Notes: generated by a model from the letters alone, not told the origin. DNA of 64,000 nt from Thermococcus thermotolerans (GCF_024707485.1 NZ_CP102602.1:620001-684000), one strand, 5' to 3'; positions 35,263 through 44,380 are shown, numbered from the stretch's first letter. Numbers and translations: made by a program.

Positions 35263-35326
35263 CTCCGCCCGATGACGAGCGGTTTCGGGTCTGAGGTGTG
35301 ATGACACCAGCTATCGCTGAGGGCGT
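35263..35326 (+). ncRNA. C/D box guide sRNA, two 23S rRNA targets
   Basis: All four boxes of an archaeal C/D guide RNA are in place and correctly spaced: C box CCGATGA (35269-35275; its second base departs from the RUGAUGA consensus), D' CTGA (35291-35294), C' GTGATGA (35298-35304) and D CTGA (35317-35320). The D' guide (35276-35290, ending GCGGTTTCGGGT) is complementary to ACCCGAAACCGC; the D guide (35305-35316) to CGATAGCTGGTG. Both targets match, from memory, conserved segments of 23S rRNA domain II roughly 130 bases apart (ACCCGAAACC; GATAGCTGGT). By the D+5 rule the methylated bases would be the G of CCCGAAA and the second A of GATAG. Such RNAs direct 2'-O-methylation by fibrillarin, Nop5 and L7Ae. 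Confidence 0.85.
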
Positions 35327-35375
35327 TCATAATAATTATATATGCATAAGTCCCTCGCTCATAGGGTGATGGAAG

Positions 35376-36281
35376 ATGCTGGGAAAACTCAGGGAGAAGT
35401 TAGGCTCATTCGTGGACAAGGTTTCGCAGACTGAAATAAGCGAAAAGGACGTGGAAAACGCGCTCTGGGATCTGGAAATAGAACTCCTTGAGGCGGATGT
35501 CGCCCTCGAAACCGTTGAGGAGCTGAAGGAAAGGATAAAGGAGAAACTTGTTGGCCAGAAGGTAAAGATAGGCACCAACAAAAAGGCACTGGTTGAAAAG
35601 GCCGTCCGTGAGGCCGTCCTTGAGGTTCTGGCACCTGAGAAGAGAATAGACCTCCTTGAGCTGATCAGGTCAAAGGAAGAGAAGCCCTTTGTCATCGCCT
35701 TCGTGGGCTTCAACGGCTCCGGAAAGACGACCACCATAGCCAAGCTCGCTCACTGGCTCAAGAAGAACGGTCTAAGCGTTGTCATAGCCGCGAGCGACAC
35801 CTTCAGGGCTGGAGCGATTGAGCAGGTTGAGGAGCACGCAAGGCGCGTCGGTGTTAAGGTCATCAAGCACTCCTACGGTGCGGATCCGGCTGCAGTTGCC
35901 TACGACGCGATCCAGCACGCCAAGGCGAGGGGCCTTGATGTGGTCCTCATAGACACCGCCGGAAGGAACGAGCTGAACAGGAACCTCATGGATGAGATGA
36001 AAAAGATAGCGCGCGTAACCAAGCCCGACCTGGTGATATTCGTCGGCGACAGTTTGGCCGGCAACTCAGTGGTAGAGCAGGCGAAGCAGTTCAACGAGGC
36101 GGTAAAGATCGACGGGGTAATCCTCACGAAGCTGGACGCGGATGCGAGAGGCGGTGCCGCTTTAAGCATAAGCCATGCAATCGGCGCTCCCATACTCTTC
36201 GTCGGCGTCGGACAGGGCTACGACGACCTAAGGCCATTCGACGAGAAGTGGTTCGTCGAGAGGATTTTTGGAGAGGGATGA
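35376..36281 (+). CDS. ftsY: Signal recognition particle receptor FtsY
   Basis: The SRP receptor GTPase that brings ribosome-nascent chain complexes to the membrane. The 301 residues show an N domain helix bundle (1-100) and a G domain with G1 GFNGSGKTT (about 112-120), [16 protein letters not shown] and TKLD. The short N-terminus is typical of archaeal FtsY. Start at 35376 with GGTGAT six bases upstream; TATA-like TTATATATG is near 35337. The last 64 bases overlap, on the other strand, a small reading frame. Confidence 0.95.
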   Translation: MLGKLREKLGSFVDKVSQTEISEKDVENALWDLEIELLEADVALETVEELKERIKEKLVGQKVKIGTNKKALVEKAVREAVLEVLAPEKRIDLLELIRSKEEKPFVIAFVGFNGSGKTTTIAKLAHWLKKNGLSVVIAASDTFRAGAIEQVEEHARRVGVKVIKHSYGADPAAVAYDAIQHAKARGLDVVLIDTAGRNELNRNLMDEMKKIARVTKPDLVIFVGDSLAGNSVVEQAKQFNEAVKIDGVILTKLDADARGGAALSISHAIGAPILFVGVGQGYDDLRPFDEKWFVERIFGEG

Positions 36282-36355
36282 GCTTTTTCTTTTTCCTGTA
36301 CACTAACCGCGAGTCCCATAAGAGCCACTACCAATAGAAATTTACCCTTCCTCAT
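36218..36355 (-). other. Possible small or remnant secreted-protein ORF
   Basis: A 45-codon minus-strand frame begins MRKGKFLLVVALMGLAVSVQ, which looks like a signal peptide or single membrane helix, then runs into the antisense of ftsY and stops. No ribosome binding site is visible before it. It could be the remains of a gene cut off by ftsY, a real micro-protein, or chance. Confidence 0.25.
36282..36296 (+). terminator. T-rich terminator after ftsY
   Basis: GCTTTTTCTTTTTCC immediately follows the ftsY stop. Confidence 0.45.
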
Positions 36356-36387
36356 TTCAGTATTTTTTCAAATCTCTCCTCTTCCAA

Positions 36388-36855
36388 TCAGCAACTGACA
36401 GCGAGTCCGCCGAGTATCATCATAAACACAATAAAACCCGGCAAAAAGCCCTCGATGGCAAGTAACGCTTTCTCTCCTTTGTCCTCTCCCAGCATGAGGC
36501 CAACACCGGTCGAAATTGCAAGCAGGACAAAGAAGGAACCCTTGAGAGTTAAGAGGGAAACGAGAACCACTGACAGGATGGATAATCCAATGTCGAAACC
36601 TGACTTCTCCAGGAGGGGTTCTTTGAAACGAACGTAAAGAACGAAGAGAATAATCGCCGGAAGGAGAACAAGGATGACGAAGGGGGGCGAGGGAGAATAC
36701 CTGAACCAGCATGCGGGGATTCCATCCCTGATGTAGGTGCTCCTGCCTTCGATGTAGTAGCTCCTCAGCCAAGTCATGTTGTAGAGGAGAAGGAGCTCCC
36801 ATGCCGTTGATGATGCGATAATAAGAAAGTATCGGAGGTTTTTCGGAATTCTCAC
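36388..36855 (-). CDS. Small integral membrane protein
   Basis: A 155-residue protein with about four hydrophobic segments (FLIIASSTAWELLLLY, FVILVLLPAIILFVLYV, IGLSILSVVLVSLL, GFIVFMMILGGLAV). The start is GTG at 36855 with GGTGA repeats just upstream. It has no recognised family. It is separated from the surE gene by 68 bases and may be on the same transcript in part. Confidence 0.6.
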   Translation of the reverse strand: MRIPKNLRYFLIIASSTAWELLLLYNMTWLRSYYIEGRSTYIRDGIPACWFRYSPSPPFVILVLLPAIILFVLYVRFKEPLLEKSGFDIGLSILSVVLVSLLTLKGSFFVLLAISTGVGLMLGEDKGEKALLAIEGFLPGFIVFMMILGGLAVSC

Positions 36856-36923
36856 CGATTCACCTCACCCACCATACCAAATTCGCTACATAGTTATCCA
36901 ATATGGCCCCGTCAGAGGGTGTG

Positions 36924-37697
36924 TTAAACGTCCAAAATCTCTGCGAGGTACCCAAAATCCACTCCCGCGGTCATGTCTATGTTTATCGGCGTGACACTGA
37001 CCTTCCTCTCCACTTTCAGGGCGTAGGCGTCCGTCCCGGGCTCGAACTTCTCACACTTCCTTCCCACTATCCAGTAGTACGGATGCCCCCTCGGGTCGAT
37101 GCGCTCCTCTATGGTCGGGCGGTACCTCCTTCTGGCGAGTCTCGTTATCACTATCTCCGTCTCCGGCGTGGCGTCCCTGGGCACGTTCACGTTGAGCATG
37201 TCAACGCCTCTGGGAAAGCCCCTTTCAAGAACCGCCTTGGCTATCCTCCTCAGGAAATGCGACGCAACGGAGAAGTCTATCCCCTCCCCCTCACTGAGGG
37301 TCTTTCTCCAGTCGACTTCGAGACTCACGGCTATGCTGGGAATACCGTGCGTGGCGGTCTCAATGGCAGCAGATGCGGTTCCGGAGACGGTTATCTCGGT
37401 GCTGAGGTTTTCCCCGAGGTTGATGCCGCTTATGGCGAGGTCGAAGTCGGTGAAGCGCGCGAGGGCAAAGATTACACAGTCCACTGGCATTCCATCGAGA
37501 CCGTAGGCAACCTTTGCGCCGGGAACGTCAACGAGCTTTGCCCTAAGGGGCCTGTGAAGGGTCATAGCTCTGCCGCTGGCACTCCTCTGAAAGAGCGGGG
37601 CAACCACATACACCTCACCGAGGTCTTTCACGGCCTCAACGGCGGCACGGATGCCCTTTGAATAAATTCCATCGTCGTTCGTGATTAGAATCCTCAT
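36924..37697 (-). CDS. surE: 5'-nucleotidase SurE
   Basis: A metal-dependent nucleoside 5'-monophosphate phosphatase. The 257 residues begin MRILITNDDGIYSKG, with the metal-binding NDDG motif, and continue with VVAPLFQRSASGRAMT and AISGINLGENLSTE; length and motifs are those of the SurE/stationary-phase survival family. Its start overlaps the end of the VapC-like gene by four bases (ATGA). Confidence 0.93.
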   Translation of the reverse strand: MRILITNDDGIYSKGIRAAVEAVKDLGEVYVVAPLFQRSASGRAMTLHRPLRAKLVDVPGAKVAYGLDGMPVDCVIFALARFTDFDLAISGINLGENLSTEITVSGTASAAIETATHGIPSIAVSLEVDWRKTLSEGEGIDFSVASHFLRRIAKAVLERGFPRGVDMLNVNVPRDATPETEIVITRLARRRYRPTIEERIDPRGHPYYWIVGRKCEKFEPGTDAYALKVERKVSVTPINIDMTAGVDFGYLAEILDV

Positions 37698-38164
37698 TCC
37701 TTCCCCTCCAAATCCTCAACCTTTGAAACCGCGAGCAGTCCTTCCTTGGGTGCAATTTGGAGGAGATCAGAGTCAAGGCTGACGATGCCATCAAGACCGT
37801 AGTACTTTGCGGTTGCGAGGATTAGGGCGTCGCTCGGGAGAAGTCCGTAAGTGGTCACGAACGTGAGTGCCTCCACGATTATCTCATTCGTAGTGTCCAG
37901 GAACTTTGGAAACGCAAGGAGGGGCAGTATGGAATCCACAAACTCGTTACCTGCCCTTTTAACGAGTTCTGGATGCTTTTTCAAGCCCCAGTATCCCTTG
38001 CCAGTTCTGTGTTTAAGGTACATGAAAAGAACCTCGTTGTAAACGACATCATTTATAAACAGGGAATAACTCCCTGGAAACAGCGTCTCGATCAGTTGGT
38101 TCGCCCGGGGATTTCCTCGGAAGTGCTCAATAAACACGTTGCTGTCAAGGAACAAGCTCATCAT
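37694..38164 (-). CDS. PIN-domain toxin VapC
   Basis: A 156-residue PIN-fold RNase. Acidic residues at the expected sites are in FLDSNVFIEHF (first Asp, N-terminus), NEVLF (Glu), SDALILATA and DSDLL. Such toxins cut specific RNAs when freed from their antitoxin. It overlaps the antitoxin gene by 20 bases. The start at 38164 has GGAGG nine bases upstream; the next codon is also ATG. SurE follows with a four-base overlap. Confidence 0.85.
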   Translation of the reverse strand: MMSLFLDSNVFIEHFRGNPRANQLIETLFPGSYSLFINDVVYNEVLFMYLKHRTGKGYWGLKKHPELVKRAGNEFVDSILPLLAFPKFLDTTNEIIVEALTFVTTYGLLPSDALILATAKYYGLDGIVSLDSDLLQIAPKEGLLAVSKVEDLEGKE

Positions 38165-38339
38165 ACATCTCTGCCTCCAACTCCTGCCACGGCTTTGCTC
38201 CCTTCATGACCCCCTTAGCGCGTTTAAGTGCCTCCTCAACGTTTAGTCTGCCCTGAAGCATTGCCAGCTCAATCTTGAGTCTTTCGGCATTTTTCTGAGA
38301 AGTCCTAATCACGATGTGAACTTCAGTAACATCTTCCAT
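38145..38339 (-). CDS. VapB-type antitoxin
   Basis: A 64-residue, mostly helical and charged protein. A start at 38339 (MEDVTEVHIVIRTS) is preceded by GGTGGG; the upstream in-frame start at 38366 is unlikely. It overlaps the following PIN gene by 20 bases, the usual arrangement of an antitoxin and its toxin. The family of the DNA-binding part is not clear (no AbrB swapped-hairpin motif is seen). Confidence 0.7.
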   Translation of the reverse strand: MEDVTEVHIVIRTSQKNAERLKIELAMLQGRLNVEEALKRAKGVMKGAKPWQELEAEMYDELVP

Positions 38340-38428
38340 AATCCCACCAACCTGTACTCTGCCCAAGAAGATTTAAACCTTCCCTCACCTTTAAAAACCC
38401 TAACTCCCAGCCGGGTTCAGGTGAGATA

Positions 38429-39403
38429 ATGAGCTACTGGACGAGCGAGGACAACGTTGCCGGCAAGCCCGGAACGGCGCTGTTTATCATACTCCCGACT
38501 ATTGGATGCTACCGCTTTAGAATAAACGAGGCCTGCTACATGTGCGCATATCCCACCGCCGCGCCGAAGGTCAGGTGGAGCCAGGAGGCCATAGTTGACT
38601 ACGTGAGAGAGGCCCTTAAGAAAATCGAGGGTAAAGAAGAACCCTTTGCAGTCAGGATGTTCACCTCCGGTTCGTTCCTGGACAACGGAGAGCTCAAACC
38701 GGAGACGAGGAGAAAAATCTTTGAACTCCTCCGTGAGATGGACAACGTTAAGGAAATCGTCATCGAGAGCAGGAGCGAGCTGGTTCGCTACGATGCCGTG
38801 AAGGAGCTGGCCGAGATAGTTCCTGATAAGCACTTCGAAGTTGCCATAGGCCTTGAAACCGCCAACGACGATATAGCTGATGTTTCAATCAACAAGGGCA
38901 ACACCTTCGAGGATTTTGTTAAGGCCGCGGAGATAACCCACGAAGCCGGAGCAAAGGTCAAAGCGTACCTCCTTCTAAAGCCGATATTACTGAGCGAGCG
39001 CGACGGCATAAATGACGTTAAGGAGAGCATAATCAAGGCAGAACCCTACACGGACACCTTCTCGATAAACATCACGGACATCCAGAAGGGGACGCTCTAC
39101 GAGAGGCTCTGGGAGAAAAAGGAGTATCGTCCTCCGTGGCTCTGGAGTGCCGTTGAGGTCATTATCTGGGCGAAGAAGCGCTTCCCGAACAAGAGGATCC
39201 TGAGCGACCCGGTGGGGGCTGGCTCGAAGCGTGGGCCTCACAACTGCCTCACGGACTATGACAGGGTTATCGGAAGGGCTATAAAGAAGTTCTCGGCCAC
39301 GCAGGACATCAGCCACATCGAGAGGCTCAAGCCGGAGTGCCGCGAGAGGTGGGAGTACATAGTTGAGAACGGCCTTCTCGACTGGCAGCTGGTGACGTGG
39401 TGA
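38429..39403 (+). CDS. Archaeosine radical SAM protein RaSEA
   Basis: A radical SAM enzyme of 324 residues that, with ArcS, converts the glutamine-lysine adduct or preQ0-lysine of tRNA position 15 to archaeosine. The cysteine cluster is GCYRFRINEACYMCAYPTA, with widely spaced cysteines typical of this family (C-x8-C-x2-C). Sequence and length match RaSEA, first shown in Thermococcus. ArcS is not in this window. RBS GGTGAG sits five bases before the ATG. A plain gene, standing alone ahead of the ferredoxin oxidoreductase cluster. Confidence 0.88.
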   Translation: MSYWTSEDNVAGKPGTALFIILPTIGCYRFRINEACYMCAYPTAAPKVRWSQEAIVDYVREALKKIEGKEEPFAVRMFTSGSFLDNGELKPETRRKIFELLREMDNVKEIVIESRSELVRYDAVKELAEIVPDKHFEVAIGLETANDDIADVSINKGNTFEDFVKAAEITHEAGAKVKAYLLLKPILLSERDGINDVKESIIKAEPYTDTFSINITDIQKGTLYERLWEKKEYRPPWLWSAVEVIIWAKKRFPNKRILSDPVGAGSKRGPHNCLTDYDRVIGRAIKKFSATQDISHIERLKPECRERWEYIVENGLLDWQLVTW

Positions 39404-39553
39404 AGGTATTTCGTTTTTGAAGGAATTCTCATGTTTTCTTTTCGTGGGACTTATAACGCCTCTCGTGATTCTTTGATGCTCACTTATGGGCCTCCACGAA
39501 ACCTTTAAATGTTGACAAACGTAAACGGGGTTAGCAAATCGCGGGTGATGCTT

Positions 39554-39823
39554 ATGGCCGAAGATTCAAAAACCGTGGTCGAAAAGGTGGAGTACCTGGT
39601 CACCGGCAAGGCCGAGGGCGTTGTTGAGATCGATGTGGACACTTTTCTGTGCAAGGGCTGTGGCATCTGTCTTGAAATGTGCCCAAGGAAAGTCTTCGAA
39701 TGGAGCAAGGAGCTGAGCGAGAAGGGTGTCCACTATCCGGTTCCGGTTAACGCCGAGAAGTGCGTCAAGTGTAAGCTCTGTGAGTTGCTCTGTCCTGACT
39801 TTGCTATAGCGGTAAGGTGGTGA
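39554..39823 (+). CDS. korD: 2-oxoacid:ferredoxin oxidoreductase, delta subunit (ferredoxin-like)
   Basis: An 89-residue 8Fe ferredoxin-like subunit. Two cluster motifs are visible, CKGCGICLEMCP and CVKCKLCELLCP. It passes electrons from the catalytic alpha/beta subunits to ferredoxin. The start at 39554 follows GGTGAT; ATGs further up would add residues inside the leader after a TATA near 39505. It is the first gene of seven and is shared by, or dedicated to, the first of two oxidoreductase sets. Confidence 0.88.
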   Translation: MAEDSKTVVEKVEYLVTGKAEGVVEIDVDTFLCKGCGICLEMCPRKVFEWSKELSEKGVHYPVPVNAEKCVKCKLCELLCPDFAIAVRW

Positions 39824-39826
39824 CTC

Positions 39827-41017
39827 ATGATCATTCGTGGTGACGAGCCTGACCAGGTCAGGCTCATTAGAAAGCTCTACAAGCCGGGCAACTACTTTAT
39901 GCAGGGCAACGAGGCGGTTGCCTACGGAGCAATATTTGCCGGTTGTCGCTTTTACGCCGGCTATCCGATAACCCCGTCCAGCGAGATAGCCGAAACGATG
40001 GCCAGGGAGCTTCCAAAGCTCGGTGGCTACTACCTCCAGATGGAAGACGAAATAGGAAGCATAGCGGCTATGATAGGCGCCTCCTGGACGGGTTTTAAGG
40101 TGATGACGGCAACGGCTGGGCCGGGCTTTTCGCTCATGCAGGAAAACCTCGGCTACGCTGTAATGACCGAAACACCGCTCGTTCTGGTCGACGTTCAGAG
40201 GAGTGGCCCGTCAACCGGCCAGGCCACGAAGGGTGCTCAGGGCGACTTCTTCCAGGCGAGGTGGGGAACGCACGGGGACCACCCAATCGTTGCCGTTTCT
40301 CCAACGAGCGGGCAGGATGCATTCTGGGAGACGATAAGGGCCTTTAACATCTCCGAAAGGCTGAGAACTCCGGTGGTGGTGCTCTTCGATGGAGTCCTCG
40401 CCCACACGAGGGAGCAGATAAAGATTCCAGACATCGAGGAGGTGGAGATAGCCTACCGCAAGCTTCCCAGGAATGAGGAGGAGGCTAAGCTCCCCTTCGG
40501 CGACCCCCACGGGGACGGCGTCCCGCCGATGCCTCTCTTCGGTCACGGCTACTTCACCCACGTCACCGGTTCAACACACAAGGAGAATGGACTTAGGGAC
40601 GTCTACACGCCGGATGTTCATGAGAGGCTCGTGAGGAGAATCCACCGCAAGATTGAGAAGAACCGCGAGGTTTACGAGAAGTACGAGGAGCACTTCACCG
40701 AAGATGCTGAAATCCTCATCGTCAGCTGGGGGGTAACGGCCAGGCCTGCCCTCGGAGCGGTTCTCAAGGCCAGGGAGGAGGGAATAAACGTCGGCCTCTT
40801 CGTGCCCAAGACCGTCCACCCGTTCCCGGCGGAGAGGATGCGCGAGCTGGCAAAAAAAGCAAGGGCAATACTCGTCGCTGAGATGAACCTCGGACAGATG
40901 ATAATAGAGGTCGAGCGCTACGTTAACGACGACGTCCTCCTCAAGGGCGTGAACAAAATCGGCGGCGTGCCTCTGACCGTTGAGGAAATTCTCCGCGAGA
41001 TAAGGGGTGTTGCCTGA
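39827..41017 (+). CDS. korA: 2-oxoglutarate:ferredoxin oxidoreductase, alpha subunit
   Basis: The catalytic alpha subunit of the first KOR set, 396 residues: it holds the pyrimidine-binding and transketolase-like domains (FYAGYPITPSSEI, GPGFSLMQENLGYA, DVQRSGPSTGQATKG) that work with TPP bound by the beta subunit. The enzyme oxidatively decarboxylates 2-oxoglutarate with CoA, reducing ferredoxin. The gene follows korD by three bases and overlaps korB by one base. Confidence 0.9.
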   Translation: MIIRGDEPDQVRLIRKLYKPGNYFMQGNEAVAYGAIFAGCRFYAGYPITPSSEIAETMARELPKLGGYYLQMEDEIGSIAAMIGASWTGFKVMTATAGPGFSLMQENLGYAVMTETPLVLVDVQRSGPSTGQATKGAQGDFFQARWGTHGDHPIVAVSPTSGQDAFWETIRAFNISERLRTPVVVLFDGVLAHTREQIKIPDIEEVEIAYRKLPRNEEEAKLPFGDPHGDGVPPMPLFGHGYFTHVTGSTHKENGLRDVYTPDVHERLVRRIHRKIEKNREVYEKYEEHFTEDAEILIVSWGVTARPALGAVLKAREEGINVGLFVPKTVHPFPAERMRELAKKARAILVAEMNLGQMIIEVERYVNDDVLLKGVNKIGGVPLTVEEILREIRGVA

Positions 41018-41871
41018 TGGCGAAGAAGATATACTCCACGTATCCAATGGTTAAGTACCTCCGCAAGGAGGCCCTGCCAACGGCCCTCTGCCCCGGCTGT
41101 GGCGGTGGAACTGTTCTCAACGCATTTGCAAATGCGATTGACCAGCTCAAGCTCGACCCGAGGGATTTGGTCGTTGTCAGCGGAATAGGCTGTTCAGCGT
41201 GGATAGCCTCGCCGTACTTCCTCGCGGACACGCTCCACACGACCCACGGAAGGGCGATAGCCTTCGCGACCGGCGTCAAGGTCGGACTGCCGGACAAGAA
41301 GGTCGTTGTCATAAGCGGCGACGGCGACTTGGCGAGCATAGGAGGAAACCACCTCCTCCATGCAGCAAGGAGAAACATCGACATGACTGTCATCCTCGTC
41401 AACAACTTCATCTACGGGATGACGGGCGGACAGGTCGCTCCAACGACACCTTTCGGCGCAAAAACCACCACCAGCCCGTACAGAAACATAGAGCACCCGC
41501 TTCAGATCTCTGAGACTGTTGCTGCCGCCGGAGCGAGCTACGTTGCCCGCTGGACGACTGCCCACGTTTACCAGCTCATTGAGAGCATCAAGAAGGCTCT
41601 TCAGGTGAAGGGCTTCTCGCTCGTTGAGGTCATCTCCCAGTGTCCCGTCCAGTACGGAAGGAGGAACAGGATGAAGGAACCGGCCGAGATGCTCCGCTGG
41701 TTCCTCAAGAACAGCGTCCCCGTGAGCAAAGCCAAGAACATGTCCCCTGAGGAGCTTGAAGGCAAGTTCATCATCGGCGAGATAATCAACAGACAGAGGC
41801 CCGAGTTCACTGAAGAGCTGAACAAGCTTATTGATGAAGTCCAGGAGCACTTCGGCCTTAAGGGGGAGTGA
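41017..41871 (+). CDS. korB: 2-oxoglutarate:ferredoxin oxidoreductase, beta subunit
   Basis: The TPP-binding beta subunit, 284 residues, with the cluster cysteines in PTALCPGCGGG, the TPP site GDGDLASIGGNHLLHAARRN and NNFIYGMTGGQ. It pairs with KorA. The start overlaps the korA stop by one base (TGATG), and the end overlaps korC by one base or less, which indicates a tight operon. Confidence 0.92.
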   Translation: MAKKIYSTYPMVKYLRKEALPTALCPGCGGGTVLNAFANAIDQLKLDPRDLVVVSGIGCSAWIASPYFLADTLHTTHGRAIAFATGVKVGLPDKKVVVISGDGDLASIGGNHLLHAARRNIDMTVILVNNFIYGMTGGQVAPTTPFGAKTTTSPYRNIEHPLQISETVAAAGASYVARWTTAHVYQLIESIKKALQVKGFSLVEVISQCPVQYGRRNRMKEPAEMLRWFLKNSVPVSKAKNMSPEELEGKFIIGEIINRQRPEFTEELNKLIDEVQEHFGLKGE

Positions 41872-41876
41872 TGGTT

Positions 41877-42389
41877 ATGCAGATTAGGTTCGCAGGCATA
41901 GGTGGTCAGGGTGTTGTGCTCGCGGGGGTAATACTCGGCGAGGCCGCCGCCATAGAGGGCCTGAACGTCGTCCAGACTCAGGACTACAGCTCGGCCAGCA
42001 GGGGCGGCCACTCGATAGCTGACGTCATCATCTCGAAGGAGCCGATTTACGATGTCATAGTCACTGAGGCGGACGTCCTGGTTGCCCTCGCCCAGCTCGG
42101 CTACGACACCGTAAAAGACGAGCTGAGAGAGGACGGATTGCTGATTATAGACACCGACCTGGTCAAACCTGAGGGGGACTACATCGGTGCACCCTTTACC
42201 CGGCTCGCCGAGGAGAGCACCGGCCTGGCACTCACCGTCAACATGGTAGCGCTTGGCTACCTCGTGGCGAAGACGGGAGTTGTGAAGAAGGAAAGCATCG
42301 AGGAGGCAATCCGGAGGCGCGTTCCGAGGGGGACGGAGGAGATAAACATCAAGGCGTTCACCGTGGGATATGAGGAGGGGTTGAAATGA
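41877..42389 (+). CDS. korC: 2-oxoglutarate:ferredoxin oxidoreductase, gamma subunit
   Basis: A 170-residue gamma subunit of the pyruvate/2-oxoacid ferredoxin oxidoreductase family, starting MQIRFAGIGGQGVVLAG. I chose ATG 41877 because AGGGGGAG lies eight bases upstream and the family starts with this segment; ATG 41871, which overlaps the korB stop, and GTG 41868 are alternatives. It completes the first alpha-beta-gamma-delta set. Confidence 0.88.
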   Translation: MQIRFAGIGGQGVVLAGVILGEAAAIEGLNVVQTQDYSSASRGGHSIADVIISKEPIYDVIVTEADVLVALAQLGYDTVKDELREDGLLIIDTDLVKPEGDYIGAPFTRLAEESTGLALTVNMVALGYLVAKTGVVKKESIEEAIRRRVPRGTEEINIKAFTVGYEEGLK

Positions 42390-43534
42390 GATACCCGTTT
42401 CCTGTTGGAAAGTCAGACTTCATTCAGGGTGATGAGGCGATAGCGAGGGCGGCCATCCTGGCCGGCTGCAGGTTCTATGCGGGCTATCCCATCACTCCCG
42501 CGAGTGAGATCTTCGAGGCGATGGCGCTCTACATGCCCCTCGTTGATGGGGTAAGCATACAGATGGAGGACGAGCTGGCGAGCATGGCTGCCATAATAGG
42601 CGCCTCATGGGCCGGTGCGAAGGCCATGACCGCAACGAGCGGGCCGGGATTCAGCCTCATGATGGAGAACCTCGGCTACGCGATAATGACTGAAACCCCG
42701 GTCGTTGTTGTTGATGTTCAGCGCGGAGGTCCGTCGACCGGACAGCCAACCCTTGCCGCCCAGGGCGACATAATGCAGGCCATCTGGGGAACTCACGGCG
42801 ACCACTCGCTCATAGTCCTCAGTCCTTCAACCGTCCAGGAGGCCTTTGACTTCACGATAAGGGCCTTCAACCTGGCCGAGAAGTACAGGACGCCAGTGGT
42901 TCTGCTTACTGACGCTGAAATAGCCCACATGCGCGAGCGCGTTTACATTCCAAATCCCGGAGAGATAGAGATTATAGACCGCAAGCTACCTGCCAACGAG
43001 GAGGAGGCCAAGTATCCCTTCGGGGACATACACGGTGACGGTGTTCCGCCCATGCCGATATTTGGAAAGGGCTACCGCACGTACGTTACGGGTTTGACGC
43101 ACGACGAGCGCGGAAGGCCCAGAACTGTCGATGCGGAGGTTCACGAGAAGCTGATAAAGAGGATAATTGGGAAGATAGAGAACAACAGGAGAGACATAAT
43201 ATCCTACCACACCTACGAGCTCGACGACGCGGAGATAGCGATAATAAGCACGGGCATAGTATCGCGCTCCGCCGTCAGGGCCGTCAAGATTCTCCGCGAT
43301 AGGGGTGTTAAGGCAGGCCTCCTCAAGCTCAACACGATATGGCCCTTCGACTTTGACATGATTGAGGAGCTTGCCGAGCGCGTGAAGAAGATATACGTCC
43401 CGGAGATGAACCTCGGACAGCTCTACCACCTCGTCAAGGAAGGGGCGAACGGGAAAGCTGAGGTCGAGCTGATAGCGAAGATAGGCGGCGAGGTTCACAC
43501 TCCGATGGAGATAGTCGAGAGGGTGGTGGGCTGA
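42386..43534 (+). CDS. Second 2-oxoacid:ferredoxin oxidoreductase, alpha subunit
   Basis: A 382-residue paralogue of the upstream alpha subunit, with the same motifs (FYAGYPITPASEI, GPGFSLMMENLGYA, DVQRGGPSTGQPTLA) but clearly divergent. The substrate of this second set is not known; in related Thermococcales the second set is annotated only as a 2-oxoacid oxidoreductase. The ATG lies inside the korC stop (ATGA), so both sets seem to be co-transcribed. Confidence 0.88.
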   Translation: MRYPFPVGKSDFIQGDEAIARAAILAGCRFYAGYPITPASEIFEAMALYMPLVDGVSIQMEDELASMAAIIGASWAGAKAMTATSGPGFSLMMENLGYAIMTETPVVVVDVQRGGPSTGQPTLAAQGDIMQAIWGTHGDHSLIVLSPSTVQEAFDFTIRAFNLAEKYRTPVVLLTDAEIAHMRERVYIPNPGEIEIIDRKLPANEEEAKYPFGDIHGDGVPPMPIFGKGYRTYVTGLTHDERGRPRTVDAEVHEKLIKRIIGKIENNRRDIISYHTYELDDAEIAIISTGIVSRSAVRAVKILRDRGVKAGLLKLNTIWPFDFDMIEELAERVKKIYVPEMNLGQLYHLVKEGANGKAEVELIAKIGGEVHTPMEIVERVVG

Positions 43535-44380
43535 ATGTACCTGAGATCCGCTTACGAGATTCGCGACAAGTACCTGAGAAAGGACATGCTTCCTACAATA
43601 TTCTGTCCGGGCTGTGGAATAGGCTCAGCTTTACAGTACACGCTCCGCGCGATAGACGACTTAAAGCTAAACCCTGACGAGATAGTCTGGGTCAGCGGGA
43701 TTGGCTGTTCCTCCCGTGTTCCTGGCTTCGTCAACTTCGACGGCCTCCACACGACCCACGGGAGGGCACTTGCCTTTGCCACCGGCATAAAGCTCGCAAA
43801 CCCAAACCTCAAGATAATCGCCTTCATGGGTGACGGCGACGCGGCCGCCATAGGCGGGAACCACTTCATCCACGCCATCAGGAGAAACCTCGACGTAACG
43901 GTAATCCTCATCAACAACTTCACCTACGGAATGACCGGTGGACAGGTCGCACCTACCGCTCTGAAGGGCCTGCGCGGAACCACGGCGCCGTACGGCCAGT
44001 TTGAGAACCCCTTTGACATAGCTGACTTGGCCGTCTCAGCTGGGGCCAACTACGTGGCCAGGTGGAGCGTCTTCAACTACCTCCAGGGAATCAACAGCAT
44101 CAAGAAGGCCCTGCAGAAGGAGGGCTTCACGCTCGTTGAGTTCCTCTCGCCGTGTCCGATAAGCTTCGGAAGGAGGAACAGGATGAAGACGGCTCCAGAG
44201 CTTCTCCGCTGGTACCAGAAGATAACCGTCCCGCTGGCGAAAGCCAAAAAGATGCCCCCTGAGGAGCTGGAAGGCAAGATAGTCATCGGCGAGTTCGTAG
44301 ACAGGGACAGACCCGGTTTGGTTAGGGAGTACGAGGCCTACAAGAAGCGCGCCAAGAAGATGATGGGGTGGGAAGAATGA
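43535..44380 (+). CDS. Second 2-oxoacid:ferredoxin oxidoreductase, beta subunit
   Basis: A 281-residue TPP subunit paralogous to korB, with FCPGCGIG, GDGDAAAIGGNHFIHAIRRN and NNFTYGMTGGQ. It directly abuts the second alpha gene, with no spacer, and its end overlaps the start of the gamma gene. The gene pair could share the single delta subunit with the first set. Confidence 0.9.
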   Translation: MYLRSAYEIRDKYLRKDMLPTIFCPGCGIGSALQYTLRAIDDLKLNPDEIVWVSGIGCSSRVPGFVNFDGLHTTHGRALAFATGIKLANPNLKIIAFMGDGDAAAIGGNHFIHAIRRNLDVTVILINNFTYGMTGGQVAPTALKGLRGTTAPYGQFENPFDIADLAVSAGANYVARWSVFNYLQGINSIKKALQKEGFTLVEFLSPCPISFGRRNRMKTAPELLRWYQKITVPLAKAKKMPPEELEGKIVIGEFVDRDRPGLVREYEAYKKRAKKMMGWEE

